Assembly: GCA_023429995.1 (NCBI GenBank)
Contig: JAEZCE010000078.1
Span: forward strand, 67,194 to 131,193
Direction: 5' to 3'
DNA: 64,000 nucleotides
DNA from: Bacillota bacterium
GTDB lineage: Bacteria > Bacillota > UBA4882 > UBA8346
The notes beneath the pieces are model-generated. The model saw nothing but the letters and a program-made list of their open reading frames with translations, was not told the DNA's origin and searched no databases. This document shows positions 44,845-54,613 of the stretch, piece by piece; the stretch's first letter is position 1, and the number at the start of each line of letters is the position of its first letter. Made by a program: the position numbers and the translations under genes.

Positions 44845-45617
44845 GTGACGATCTCGGAGATTGCGGAAAAGCTGGGTATTAGCACACCAACTTTGCGGTA
44901 TTATGAAAAACTTGGGATTATTAAAAATATTCACCGGAATGAAAATGGGATTCGTAACTATTCCGACTGGGAAGGAATGTTATCGATTTGTACTACATTC
45001 ACCGGATCGACGCTACGGTACCCATTGAGGATACGATTGGCGCGATGTCTGAATTGGTCCAGCAGGGAAAAGTCCGATTTATCGAGATTTCGGAAGCATC
45101 AGCCGCCACCATTCGGAGGGCTCATGCTGTCCATGCCCTTTCAGCGGTTCAATCCGAATACTCCCTCTTCACCCGGGAAATTGAAAAGCAAATCTTACCG
45201 CTTCTTGATGAGCTCGGGATTAGTCTGGTCGCTTACAGTCCTCTGGGACGCGGTTTCTTAACCGGGAGACTCGAACAATCGATTATTTCGGCGGAAGGTG
45301 ACTTTCGCAAGACCCTGCCGAGAATGCAAGGAGAAACTTTTGTTCGGAACCGGGAACTTGTTAAAAAGTTTGAGGCCCTCGCCAAAAACAAAGGAATAAA
45401 AGCATCCCAATTGGCGCTGACCTGGGTGCTCTCCAAAGGAGAAAATATCATTCCAATCCCCGGCACCAAACGGCGGGCTTATTTACTGGAAAACATGGAA
45501 GCCGCCGAAATCGCCATCACGGAAAAAGAAAAGGAGGAAATCGAGTCCCTGTTTGGTTTGGATGCTGTCCGGGGAGAACGTTATACGGAAGAAGGTATGA
45601 AAGGGATTAATATGTAA
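44845..45617 (+). pseudogene. MerR regulator remnant joined to a truncated aldo/keto reductase
   Basis: From the GTG at 44845 (AAGGAG nine bases upstream) a MerR DNA-binding domain runs for about 47 codons (TISEIAEKLGISTPTLRYYEKLGI to GIRNYSDWE) and then stops matching. In another frame from about 44980 the sequence continues as the C-terminal two thirds of an aldo/keto reductase: IDLYYIHRID, GAMSELVQQGKVRF, QSEYSLFTREIE, LVAYSPLGRGFLTG, LSKGENIIPIPGTKRR. The reductase's N-terminal 110 or so residues, with the catalytic Asp/Tyr/Lys region, are missing. A deletion joined two formerly adjacent genes. The short frame from 44988 has no ribosome site. Confidence 0.75.
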
Positions 45618-45639
45618 AAAAGCATGGATTCCCGTCGTT

Positions 45640-46347
45640 CTAAGCGTTAATTATTTCGACAATTCTTTGATTGACTCGTTCTTGACATAAACCGCCGTGA
45701 TAGCAAATGACTGTTTGAATATCATATCCCGTAAGTTTCCTCAGGGAATCCATTGCCCTCTTCATATCATACGTAAATCGCGGCGCCGGACCCAACAATT
45801 TACCATCGACAATATTCATTGCATCTCCGGCAATCAGAATTTTTTCTCTTTTCAAAAACAGACAAATATGTCCGGGAGTATGACCGGGAGTATGGATAAC
45901 TTCTATTCCCCCGCAGCAAGGCAATGTTTCATCGTCAACCAATGCCTTATCCAGTTGATTACCATAAATAATCTTCATTTTCTCCAGTTGCTCCTGAGAT
46001 ATCATATCTCGCCGCGGCATTTTGGTCGGAAGCTGTTCGCCTTCGATATATGGCTTTTCTTGTTCGTGAGCTAATATTTGAATTTTCTGAGGCGAATTTT
46101 TTAATATACCCGATAAGCCTCCAATATGATCCAAATCGTGATGAGTAACGATGATTTTACTTAGCTTTTCTATCGACACCCCGGCTTTCTCTACGGCTTC
46201 GGCAAATTGTCCGAATTGACCTGGAAAACCTGTATCCACTAAAATAACTTCCTGATCGTCCCAGATAAGTACAGGATGAATAATACCCGGTCCTACGGTT
46301 AAATTCGCTTCTATTTCCAACATTTCGATACCAGTCGCAAGTTTCAT
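45640..46347 (-). CDS. metallo-beta-lactamase fold hydrolase
   Basis: 235 residues. The metal motif THHDLDHIGG (residues about 67-76), a later HTPGHTPGH, AGDAMNI with the bridging Asp, and a final His in ICYHGGLC complete the ligand set of glyoxalase-II-like MBL proteins. Substrate unknown. It lies alone between the remnant above and the flavodoxin-like gene. Confidence 0.85.
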   Translation of the reverse strand: MKLATGIEMLEIEANLTVGPGIIHPVLIWDDQEVILVDTGFPGQFGQFAEAVEKAGVSIEKLSKIIVTHHDLDHIGGLSGILKNSPQKIQILAHEQEKPYIEGEQLPTKMPRRDMISQEQLEKMKIIYGNQLDKALVDDETLPCCGGIEVIHTPGHTPGHICLFLKREKILIAGDAMNIVDGKLLGPAPRFTYDMKRAMDSLRKLTGYDIQTVICYHGGLCQERVNQRIVEIINA

Positions 46348-46486
46348 CTTTTATTCTCCTTGAGGGCTTTTAATATTATCTAAATTCTTTCATAAGAAAT
46401 TTTCCGCCCATGTCCTGGATATACCATCCCAATATTCATTGTTTTTAATCTTTCAATACTGCCAAGTATCTTAAAATCTTTCGCGT

Positions 46487-47062
46487 TTATTGCCATAACG
46501 CTCCGCCGATTCGCATAGCCTGCTTTAACACTTTAGAGGGGATTTCTTTTTTTACTGACGCGCCTGCATAATTAATAATTCCAGTGATCCGATACCCGCC
46601 GCTTTTCAATACGGTTTTAAGGGCGCGAATCGCGCCGCTACTTTGAGAAGGAAGCAAATTGATAGGCCATGGCGCCGCGGAAGTTATAACAATAATCGCT
46701 CGTTTTCCTTTCTGCCGGGGCTTTGATAATTTACCTTTCGAAAAATCTTCAAAAGTGGTAACATTCCGGTCCAATAGATTCTTTAACGCACCCGTCATAT
46801 TCCCCCAATATGTAGGGGTTCCGATAATCAATACACTGGCATTGGAAATTTTTCCGCCGATAATTTGGGCATCATCCAAGGGTAGCGCACATTCTTTGTC
46901 AGGTCGGCATCGTAAACATCCCGTACAAGACTTTATGGAAAGATCACTGATATCGATCCATTCGACCAAGTGCTGCTCCGTTATATTCTCCTGAATTTGT
47001 CTCAAGAGTTTTGCGGTGTTTCCGTTTTTTTGCGGCGACGAGTTAATCATCAAGATATTCAT
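46487..47062 (-). CDS. flavodoxin-like NAD(P)H-dependent FMN reductase
   Basis: 191 residues. ILMINSSPQKNGNTAKLL is the FMN phosphate loop; SCTGCLRCRPDKECALPLDD is the cysteine-rich stretch of iron-sulfur-flavoprotein-like NADPH reductases, and GTPTYWGNMTGALKNLLDR follows. It probably reduces FMN or quinone-like compounds. The TetR gene upstream may control it; the gap is about 120 bases. Confidence 0.85.
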   Translation of the reverse strand: MNILMINSSPQKNGNTAKLLRQIQENITEQHLVEWIDISDLSIKSCTGCLRCRPDKECALPLDDAQIIGGKISNASVLIIGTPTYWGNMTGALKNLLDRNVTTFEDFSKGKLSKPRQKGKRAIIVITSAAPWPINLLPSQSSGAIRALKTVLKSGGYRITGIINYAGASVKKEIPSKVLKQAMRIGGALWQ

Positions 47063-47178
47063 GGTTGGCCCCTTTTTATGTTATTTCATCAAATAGATTT
47101 AAAACTTAATATTCGGTATTAAAATAACAAAAACCATCCTCCTTTCAAGGATAAGCAATCCGTTCTTGGGCAGAAAAT

Positions 47179-47787
47179 TTATGGGTGATTCTGATGGTAA
47201 GCCCCGTGAGTGAGCATATGAATCTCAAAAAAGAATTTTTCAAAATGTTGCCTATCGATCTCAAAGTAATTAATCCATGAATCATGGAAACACAAAAATG
47301 CATATAAAGGAAGAATGTTAGTAAAAAACTCGGCAATCAATCGTTCATTACGGTCATATTCCCCGGAATTACCGGCGCGCGCAAACTTTTCGTCTACAGC
47401 GATAAATGCTTCCATCACTTGATAGATAATGGGTTTTTGATTTGTTTTTTTTAACGAATCCATTACAATGATCCGTACCAAATCGGCATTTTTAATGAAA
47501 AAATCCTGATAGTGCTGCTTTCGCTCCGGCATATGGTCAACTTTGCTCTGATGGGTATCATTCTCGGCAATCTGAAGCAAACCGGTATACTCGGTGATAA
47601 AATCTTGTAGCAAAACTTGCAGAATTTGTTCCTTGCTTTCAAAATGATAATAAATCAAAGACTTCGGTACGTTTGCCTCTTTGGCAATCTCTTCGACCCG
47701 GGAACCTTCAAAACTATTGGCTGCAAATACTTTCACCGCAGCTTGAAGAATGCGCTTTTTAGCATCCGGCAAATTTTTTCTCGGCAT
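47179..47787 (-). CDS. TetR-family transcriptional regulator
   Basis: 202 residues. N-terminal helix-turn-helix in the usual place: ILQAAVKVFAANSFEGSRVEEIAKEANVPKSLIYYHFESKEQIL. The remaining helices form the ligand domain without recognisable family. A palindrome suitable for binding lies 23 bases upstream. It likely represses itself and the reductase gene downstream. Confidence 0.88.
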   Translation of the reverse strand: MPRKNLPDAKKRILQAAVKVFAANSFEGSRVEEIAKEANVPKSLIYYHFESKEQILQVLLQDFITEYTGLLQIAENDTHQSKVDHMPERKQHYQDFFIKNADLVRIIVMDSLKKTNQKPIIYQVMEAFIAVDEKFARAGNSGEYDRNERLIAEFFTNILPLYAFLCFHDSWINYFEIDRQHFEKFFFEIHMLTHGAYHQNHP

Positions 47788-47809
47788 TTTCTACACCTTA
47801 CAAAATTAA

Positions 47810-47825
47810 TACTGACCTTTCAGTA
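47810..47825. promoter_or_regulatory. putative TetR operator
   Basis: TACTGA (47810-47815) and TCAGTA (47820-47825) form a dyad with a four-base centre, upstream of the TetR start. Typical position for autorepression. Confidence 0.55.
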
Positions 47826-47838
47826 CTATATTATAATT

Positions 47839-47879
47839 TAATAGCCCTTTTGTCAATACCAGGAAAAGGGCTATTTTTT
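47839..47879. terminator. hairpin at the end of rsmB
   Basis: AATAGCCCTTTT and AAAAGGGCTATT pair over twelve bases; a run of T follows on the + strand and A-rich sequence lies on the other side. It directly adjoins the rsmB stop codon on the minus strand, though the best T run is on the opposite strand. Confidence 0.6.
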
Positions 47880-49250
47880 TCAAGCCATGATCCGTTCCAT
47901 CCTGCACATAAAAAAGCCGTCCCCACCGCCGGATATTGGTAAAATCGTCAACCACTTATCCCAAGGATCATCCAAATAACGAACCGGCATTTCCGGCAAA
48001 AAGGTTCCAAAATCAACCGCCTGAAACTCGGGGTGTTTGGAAAGAAACCATTGAATTTGTTCCTTATCCTCTTCCGGTTCCAAAGTGCAAGTACTGTAAA
48101 TCAAACGTCCGCCGGGCCGAACCAACCGCGAGGCATTTCTCAGGATTTCCCGCTGCATGGCGACTAGGTTTTCAATATCTTCCGGTTGGCGACGGTAACG
48201 GGCGTCGACCCGCCTCCTTAAAACACCGGTTCCGGTGCAGGGAACGTCGACCAAAACCGCATCGGCCAAACCTCCTCCCGGAATTTTAAAATTGCGGGCA
48301 TCGGCCAGATAAGGACGGATACTTTGTAATTTCAAGCGTTTGGCATTTTGCGTGATTAAATCGATCTTATGAGGATGATCGTCAATACTCCATATCTTGC
48401 CTTGATCATTCATTAACTCGGCGATATGCGTACTCTTCCCGCCGGGCGCGGCGCAAAGATCAATGACAGTCTCACCGGGCTTTGGCGCGACCAAATGGGC
48501 GACCAGCATGGAGCTTTCATCCTGAACAAACACTTTCCCGTTTTGAAAGGATAAAAGTTTATCCAAAGGCCCGGACATGGATTTAACTTGGATCGCTTCC
48601 GGTAAGAACAACCCCATCGAATATTTGATGCCACTCTCATCGAACTCATCCAAAACTTCATTGATGGATCCCTGATATTGGTTGAACCGCAAAGTTAACG
48701 GAGGCTCCTCATTATTCACCTGCAACAGTTGTTCCGTCCGGGCTTCGCCATAGCGGTCAAGCCACCGTTCAATCATCCAACGGGGCTGAGAATATTCGAT
48801 CTCCAAAAAGTCCAGTAAGTTCAGGCGACGGTTGGGCGGTTGCAATTTGTCCTTATTTCTTAAATAAGCGCGGATGACCGCATTCACTAGCGGAGCCAGG
48901 CCCTGATAAGGCGAATTCTTGGTTTGTTCAACGGCGCTGAAACAAACGGCCCGGGCCGGGATCTCCGGTAGATACATCAATTGATAAAGCGCGATCCGCA
49001 TGATATTTTGAACCGGCATTTTTAAAGAATCAAAAGGACGGCTGAGCAGCCGCCCCAAAAAATAATCCAACTTATAGAGATGCCGGTATACCCCGTAGCT
49101 CAGTTCAGTGCAAAAAGCCCGTTCACGCAGTTCGGCCTGGGGATGCTCGCGGAATACTTCCGGTAAAGCTAAATTTAAATAGGAAGCCCGCCCTTCAACA
49201 CGGTTTAAAACCAGTTCGGCCAACTTGCGGCCACTAATACCATTACTCAT
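47880..49250 (-). CDS. rsmB: 16S rRNA (cytosine(967)-C(5))-methyltransferase
   Basis: 456 residues. N-terminal NusB-like RNA-binding helices (about 1-140) and a SAM-dependent NSUN domain: CAAPGGKSTHIAEL, DADA-like strand, VDVPCTGTGVLRRR with the catalytic Cys and YSTCTLEPEEDKEQI with the second Cys. It modifies 16S rRNA. Its start overlaps the metallopeptidase gene by eight bases. Confidence 0.93.
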   Translation of the reverse strand: MSNGISGRKLAELVLNRVEGRASYLNLALPEVFREHPQAELRERAFCTELSYGVYRHLYKLDYFLGRLLSRPFDSLKMPVQNIMRIALYQLMYLPEIPARAVCFSAVEQTKNSPYQGLAPLVNAVIRAYLRNKDKLQPPNRRLNLLDFLEIEYSQPRWMIERWLDRYGEARTEQLLQVNNEEPPLTLRFNQYQGSINEVLDEFDESGIKYSMGLFLPEAIQVKSMSGPLDKLLSFQNGKVFVQDESSMLVAHLVAPKPGETVIDLCAAPGGKSTHIAELMNDQGKIWSIDDHPHKIDLITQNAKRLKLQSIRPYLADARNFKIPGGGLADAVLVDVPCTGTGVLRRRVDARYRRQPEDIENLVAMQREILRNASRLVRPGGRLIYSTCTLEPEEDKEQIQWFLSKHPEFQAVDFGTFLPEMPVRYLDDPWDKWLTILPISGGGDGFFMCRMERIMA

Positions 49251-49929
49251 CCCGGTTTCCTCTAAGCAACAACATTCGCACCAATTGCAAAATCGCCATG
49301 GCAGCGGCGGCTACATATGTCAATGCGGCTGCGCTGAGTACTTTACGGGCTCCCGCCTCTTCCTCGCCGCGCGTCAGGAAACCGGTATTGGTTAACATCA
49401 TCAATCCCCGGCTGCTGGCGTTAAATTCCACCGGAAGAGTAAGGACTGTAAAGAATACGAAAAAGCTGAATAAAATGATGCCCAAGTCAATCAGGAATTT
49501 ATTGCCGCCGAATACCAGACCGATAAAAAACAAGATATAGCCTAAATTGGAACCAAAACTGGCCACCGGAAAAATGGCGTTGCGGACGGAAAGCGGCACG
49601 TATGCGTGAGCATGTTGAATGGCATGTCCGGTTTCGTGCGCGGCCACACCCAAAGAAGCAAGGGATCGGCCATGATAAACTTCCGGTGATAACCGTAAAA
49701 CCCTGGAACGCGGGTCGTAATGATCCGATAAAGTTTCCGGTGTCAGCTCAATTGGAACATCGGATAAATGATTGTCATCCAGTAATTCACGGGCGACTTG
49801 GGCCCCGGTCTTTCCGGAAGCCGCCGGGATATCCAAAAATTTGTTAAAAGTTGATTTAACTTTTACCTGGGCATAAATTGCTAAAATAACTGCCGGGATT
49901 AATAAAAAAAAGGTCCAATCGAAAAACAT
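49243..49929 (-). CDS. YugP-type zinc-dependent membrane metallopeptidase
   Basis: 228 residues. HETGHAIQHA is the gluzincin metal motif, flanked by membrane spans at both ends (about 3-20, 120-165 and 205-222). The YugP family is conserved next to fmt/def/rsmB in Firmicutes; substrate unknown. It shares an operon with fmt and overlaps rsmB. Confidence 0.85.
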   Translation of the reverse strand: MFFDWTFFLLIPAVILAIYAQVKVKSTFNKFLDIPAASGKTGAQVARELLDDNHLSDVPIELTPETLSDHYDPRSRVLRLSPEVYHGRSLASLGVAAHETGHAIQHAHAYVPLSVRNAIFPVASFGSNLGYILFFIGLVFGGNKFLIDLGIILFSFFVFFTVLTLPVEFNASSRGLMMLTNTGFLTRGEEEAGARKVLSAAALTYVAAAAMAILQLVRMLLLRGNRDE

Positions 49930-49955
49930 CGCTTTCTCCTCCTTGAATATAATCT

Positions 49956-50906
49956 TTACACTTCACAAAAAAGCATACCGCATTTTAAGCAACGGCCATT
50001 GGCGCATTCGTGGGCCGTCATGGCTCTTTTGCCGGCGGGTTGCATTTTGGTGATTAACAAAGGCGCATCGCCGCAAGCTACCAGTATTCCTTGTTTCTTT
50101 ATAATTTGCAAAATCGACCCCGGTTCAACCGACGATGGGTTGAAACCGTCACAATCGGAGATATGAGTCTCTATAATTTTAAAACGTTCATTATTCAAAT
50201 AAGTTTCCGCGCCCGGGAAAGGGGATAGGGTCCGGACTAAATTATGAATCCCAGCGGCAGATTCCGACCAATTGATTCGTTGTTGTTCCGGTTTTAATTT
50301 GGGAGCCATCGTTGCCAAAGCCGGATTTTGCTTTTGGCGAGGCGCCCTGCCCACCGCAATGTCATCCACCGTTTTCACCAGCAACGCTCCGCCGATTTCG
50401 GCCAAGCGGGCATAAAGGCTTTCAAAATTTTCATTCAAGTCAATCGGCGTCTGTTCCTGATAAATGATGTCCCCCGTATCCCATCCTTCATCCATATACA
50501 TTGTGGTAACACCGGTTTGAGTATCCCCATTCAATATACTCCATTGAATCGGCGCTGCCCCTCTATATCGGGGCAGCAACGAACCATGCACATTCACGCA
50601 ACCATAGCGGGGTCCAAAAAGAATTTCCGGAGGAATTTTCTGACCGAAAGCCACAACCACCACTAAATCCGGATTTAAACCGTTGAATAACTCCATAAAA
50701 TCAGGGCCGGTAACTTTTTCAGGCTGCCAGACCCGTACTTGATGTTTTAATGCAATCTGTTTAACCTCGGAAGGTTGGAGATCCATCCCCCGCCCTTTGG
50801 GACGGTCGGGTTGAGTGACAACGCCGATAATTTCATGTCCGCTTCCTAATAAATGTTCAAGACTGACCCCTGCAAACCCAGGAGTTCCCATAAATAAGAT
50901 TCGCAA
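49956..50906 (-). CDS. fmt: methionyl-tRNA formyltransferase
   Basis: 316 residues. RILFMGTPGFAG, VSGLLPRYRG-type HGSLLPRYRGAAPIQWSI with the catalytic residues, and TMYMDEGWDTGDI. The C-terminal tRNA-binding domain ends CLKCGMLF. It formylates initiator tRNA. I chose the TTG at 50906: GAAGGAG lies upstream and the protein then starts at the conserved LRILFMG. The frame remains open to 50969 across the def gene end, without a good site. Four bases after def. Confidence 0.93.
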   Translation of the reverse strand: MRILFMGTPGFAGVSLEHLLGSGHEIIGVVTQPDRPKGRGMDLQPSEVKQIALKHQVRVWQPEKVTGPDFMELFNGLNPDLVVVVAFGQKIPPEILFGPRYGCVNVHGSLLPRYRGAAPIQWSILNGDTQTGVTTMYMDEGWDTGDIIYQEQTPIDLNENFESLYARLAEIGGALLVKTVDDIAVGRAPRQKQNPALATMAPKLKPEQQRINWSESAAGIHNLVRTLSPFPGAETYLNNERFKIIETHISDCDGFNPSSVEPGSILQIIKKQGILVACGDAPLLITKMQPAGKRAMTAHECANGRCLKCGMLFCEV

Positions 50907-50910
50907 CTCT

Positions 50911-51357
50911 TTATTTCTCCTTCGGCAAATAATCGATAAACAATATACCGTCCAAATGGTCGATTTCATGCTGTAAAGCCCGGGCTAATAACCCCTCCCC
51001 GGTAACCGTTACTCTTTTGCCCTCCAGGTTGACATAAGATACGGAGACCTTTTGGGCTCTGACAATGTACTCATTTCGGCCCGGTATGGACAAACACCCT
51101 TCCACATCCTTGTTCTCTCCTTCACAAAGGGTTATTTCCGGGTTGAATAGTACGATAGGCCCCTCACCGACGTCGATCACCACTAAACGATCGGATATCC
51201 CGATTTGCGGGGCTGCTAACCCCACACCATTGGCATTGTACATCGTCTCCAGCATATCTCTGATCAATATTCGTTGACGCTTGGTGATTTTAGTTACTTC
51301 TTTTGCCTTCTGGCGTAAAATCGGGTTTTCCTCGGTCAATATTTTTAAAATGGCCAC
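50911..51357 (-). CDS. def: peptide deformylase, copy nearest fmt
   Basis: 148 residues with all three family motifs: GVGLAAPQIG, EGCLSIPG (metal Cys) and LQHEIDHLDG (two metal His and the catalytic Glu). It removes the formyl group from nascent proteins. It is one of two deformylases lying in tandem in this operon. Confidence 0.95.
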   Translation of the reverse strand: MAILKILTEENPILRQKAKEVTKITKRQRILIRDMLETMYNANGVGLAAPQIGISDRLVVIDVGEGPIVLFNPEITLCEGENKDVEGCLSIPGRNEYIVRAQKVSVSYVNLEGKRVTVTGEGLLARALQHEIDHLDGILFIDYLPKEK

Positions 51358-51408
51358 ATTAACACCTCGGTTACGTATTGTTATCCGTCACAATATCACT
51401 GGTTTTGT

Positions 51409-51843
51409 TCAATAATCGATGAAAAGAATTCCATCCAAATGGTCAATTTCATGCTGCAACACCCTTGCCAGAGGGCCGGCGCCATGAATGGTCATTTTTT
51501 TGCCATCCGGATTCAAAAAAGCGACACTAACCCTATCGGGCCTGGTAACATATTCACAACGGTCGGGGATGGATAAGCAACTCTCGACTTCCTTCTTTTT
51601 ACCATCCTTGGCCACAACCACCGGATTGATTAAAACAAGCGGCCCCTTACCGATATCGATAACCACCATCCGCTCTGAAATACCGACTTGAGGGGCTGCA
51701 AGTCCCACCCCATTTTCAGCGCCATACATGGTTTCCAGCATCTGCCGGGCCAGCAGTCGATGTCGCTTGGTAACCTTGCTGATTTCTTTCGCCTTTTGGC
51801 GTAACCTCGGGTCTCCCAAGGTTAAAATTTCTAAAGCGGCCAC
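51409..51843 (-). CDS. def: peptide deformylase, second tandem copy
   Basis: 144 residues. Motifs GVGLAAPQVG, ESCLSIPD and LQHEIDHLDG are intact, so both copies should be active. The two genes are clearly related (both start M-A-x-L-x-I-L and share the DPRLRQKAKEI/NPILRQKAKEV opening) and look like a local duplication, with a different third residue after the Cys motif. It lies 30 bases after priA. Confidence 0.94.
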   Translation of the reverse strand: MAALEILTLGDPRLRQKAKEISKVTKRHRLLARQMLETMYGAENGVGLAAPQVGISERMVVIDIGKGPLVLINPVVVAKDGKKKEVESCLSIPDRCEYVTRPDRVSVAFLNPDGKKMTIHGAGPLARVLQHEIDHLDGILFIDY

Positions 51844-51873
51844 CTTATAAGTTCTCCTTCGATATTTAATCCT

Positions 51874-54327
51874 TTATACTACCAAATAGGGGTTGCGGTC
51901 TTTAATCACCCTAACCTCCTGACGCTTTTGGAGATTAAATTGCTGCCAGGCTTCTTTAACAATCCGTTCCAATAATTCCCCCCGGTCGCTCTTGATTAGC
52001 ATTTGCCAACGGTAATTGTTTTGAATTTTGGGAATCAAGGTAGGGCCGGGCCCCAATACTTCGATATGATAGGGAGGAAGGTTCTCCAAGGCCAGTCTTT
52101 CCTCAATCTCTTTAAGAATTTTACGAAACCCGTTGGCCGCAGCCACGACTTTAAGCTCATCCAGGCCGGAAAACCCGATCTTAACCAATTCCATGTAAGG
52201 CGGATAAAAAAGTTCAGCCCGGTGCCGGATTTCTTCATGATAAAACCCGAGATAATCATGGTCTTTGGCAAACTTTAAAGAGTAATGTTCACTGTCATAT
52301 GCCTGAAAAATGACTTTCCCCAATTTTTCACCCCGTCCCGCCCTTCCGGCAACCTGGGTTAATAATTGAAAGGTGCGCTCCGCCGCCCGAAAATCGGGAA
52401 TATTCAAAGTGGAATCGGCCGAAATTACTCCCACCAAGGTCACTCTGGGCAAATCCAAACCTTTGGCGATCATTTGAGTTCCTAACAAGATGTCAACCTC
52501 ACCCGAGGTCAATTGCTGATAAATCTTCTGGTGAGCGCCTTTTTTCGCTGTAGAATCCACATCCATTCTTAAAATATGGGCCGCTGGGAAATTGAGTGCC
52601 AGTTCTTCCTCTAGTTTTTGAGTCCCATGGCCAAAATAACGAATGCGCGTACTGTGGCAATGCGGGCAGATGTCCGGAACGGGCTGCCTGTAATCACAAT
52701 AATGGCACCGTAAATTTTTTTCATTTAAATGATAGGTCAAAGCGACATCACACGCCGGACAACGCAAGGACTTTCCACAATCCCGGCATAAAATGAACGT
52801 TGAATAACCACGCCGGTTTAAAAGCAGAATTATTTGTTCCCGGTTGGCCAGGCTCTCCCCAATTGCCGTAAAAAGCTCCCGGCTCAGAACATTTTTGTTC
52901 CCGTCCTTGATTTCTTGGCGCATATCCACTAAATTGACAGCCGGCAACGGATTCTGATTAAACCGCTTTGCTAAATGCAAATATTGATATTTCCCGCTTT
53001 GCGCATAAAAAAATGATTCCACCGAAGGCGTTGCGCTGCCGAAAATAACCTTGGCCCCGGTCAACTCCCCCAGTTTCTCCACCACCTGCCGTATGTGATA
53101 GCGGGGATTTTCTTCCTGCTTATAAGTGGTTTCATGTTCCTCGTCGACAATAATCAATTGAAGCTGTTCAAATGGGGCAAAAACAGCGGAACGGGCCCCC
53201 AAAACAAAGCGGGCCTTCTTTTCTTTGACCCGATGCCATTGGTCATACCGTTCTCCATCCGACATATTACTATGGAGCAGAGCAACCAGTTCTCCAAAAC
53301 GGTCGCGGGCCCGCTTCAATGTTTGAGGCGTCAAAGCGATTTCCGGCACCAAATATAATACCTGGCCGCCATGGTCAATCACTTCCGCAGCCATTTCAAA
53401 ATAGATTTCTGTCTTGCCGCTGCCGGTTACCCCGTGTAATAAAAACAAACCACTCTCTGCTGCCCCGGAAATTTCATGATAAATTTCCCGTTGTTCGGGG
53501 CTCAATTCAATTTCTCTGGCGACCATTTGTTGTTCAAACCCTGCCGGGTTTCGCTCCGCAGTGACTTCGGAACAATCTATATAACCTCCGCCCAGTAAAC
53601 GCTTTACCACGGATGAACTGACTTCAGCCGTGGCGCAGAGTTGGGCTGATGTCAATCCCGAAGGCTGTTTCAGCAAAGCGTTTTTTACCCGCCGGCCGGT
53701 TGCCGATCCGTCCTCCATATCGGGCGCCACCCAGCGATATAGTTTGCATACTTTGGCTTTGACTTTGGGGTCGGCAATCCGGTAACAGGGTTTTAATAAT
53801 TGATTTTGAATTAAAAAATCCCAGATTTGCGGTAAGGAATAGAATTGTTTACTCCACTGTTTTTGATTCCATTCATGCCGGATTCCGGTAGTTAAAATCC
53901 CCATTACTTCCCGGGCCTGGGCCTCAGAAAAAATCCACCCTAATTGGGTTTCAATCGTTTGAATATCCACCGCAGGCTGGTAATAAATTTCCCTTGATAA
54001 ATTATCGCCCGGAGGCAGGCATAATTTCACAACATCCGCACGACTGCAAAAATAATAATCGGAAAGCCAGTCGATTAATGCAATATGGGTGTTACTGATT
54101 AAGGGGTATTCATCAAGAAGCTGCGAAATCGCCTTGAGGTTTTTAAAATCCGATTGATCGGTAAATTGCCAAACATAGCCGACATTAGGCCGATTCTGAA
54201 ATGGCACCCTAACCCGGTGCCCGATTTGAATGCTTTTTTGAAAAACCTCGGGCACTTCATAATCAAACAGGCGATCCAGATTCTGAGCCTGGGAAGTGAC
54301 TAAGACTTTGGCGATGATATTGTTCAT
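51874..54327 (-). CDS. priA: primosomal protein N' (replication restart helicase)
   Basis: 817 residues. N-terminal DNA-binding 3'BD/CRR region, helicase core with GVTGSGKTEIYFEMA, IIVDEEHETTYKQEE, and GSATPSVES, and the zinc module CRDCGKSLRCPAC ... CHYC ... CPHC. C-terminal helicase motifs include GTQMIAKGLDLP and QVAGRAGRG. It reloads replication forks. First gene of the priA-def-def-fmt-yugP-rsmB operon. Confidence 0.95.
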   Translation of the reverse strand: MNNIIAKVLVTSQAQNLDRLFDYEVPEVFQKSIQIGHRVRVPFQNRPNVGYVWQFTDQSDFKNLKAISQLLDEYPLISNTHIALIDWLSDYYFCSRADVVKLCLPPGDNLSREIYYQPAVDIQTIETQLGWIFSEAQAREVMGILTTGIRHEWNQKQWSKQFYSLPQIWDFLIQNQLLKPCYRIADPKVKAKVCKLYRWVAPDMEDGSATGRRVKNALLKQPSGLTSAQLCATAEVSSSVVKRLLGGGYIDCSEVTAERNPAGFEQQMVAREIELSPEQREIYHEISGAAESGLFLLHGVTGSGKTEIYFEMAAEVIDHGGQVLYLVPEIALTPQTLKRARDRFGELVALLHSNMSDGERYDQWHRVKEKKARFVLGARSAVFAPFEQLQLIIVDEEHETTYKQEENPRYHIRQVVEKLGELTGAKVIFGSATPSVESFFYAQSGKYQYLHLAKRFNQNPLPAVNLVDMRQEIKDGNKNVLSRELFTAIGESLANREQIILLLNRRGYSTFILCRDCGKSLRCPACDVALTYHLNEKNLRCHYCDYRQPVPDICPHCHSTRIRYFGHGTQKLEEELALNFPAAHILRMDVDSTAKKGAHQKIYQQLTSGEVDILLGTQMIAKGLDLPRVTLVGVISADSTLNIPDFRAAERTFQLLTQVAGRAGRGEKLGKVIFQAYDSEHYSLKFAKDHDYLGFYHEEIRHRAELFYPPYMELVKIGFSGLDELKVVAAANGFRKILKEIEERLALENLPPYHIEVLGPGPTLIPKIQNNYRWQMLIKSDRGELLERIVKEAWQQFNLQKRQEVRVIKDRNPYLVV

Positions 54328-54506
54328 TAATTCGAATGACCCTCAACTTGTATAAAAAACATACTTCTCCTTATACTCCGTTTTACCGGAAGGGACCGTG
54401 CTAAAAAAATAACCTTCCAAGTAATTCTTTCATTATTATTATAAAACAAAAATTTCAGAGTAACAAGGAACTGAGATATTTTTTACAAGGTAATTGGTCT
54501 GTCAAC

Positions 54507-54564
54507 CCTCTCGTAAAAACCTCCTTCACCGGAGCAATACTTGACTACGAGAGGTTAATGTAAT
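54507..54564 (+). promoter_or_regulatory. promoter of the 104-aa gene inside an inverted repeat
   Basis: CCTCTCGTA (54507-54515) and TACGAGAGG (54546-54554) are perfect inverted repeats. The -35-like TTGACT (54541-54546) meets the right arm, and TATCAT lies 17 bases beyond it. The repeat could be an operator. Confidence 0.5.
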
Positions 54565-54613
54565 ATCATTTTAGGTTGAAGTCGTAAATCAAAAAGGAGA
54601 TCAGTCAACAACT

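Noticed and set aside
45233..45469. 78-codon minus-strand frame inside the aldo/keto reductase remnant
   Set aside because: It is the antisense shadow of the reductase coding sequence.
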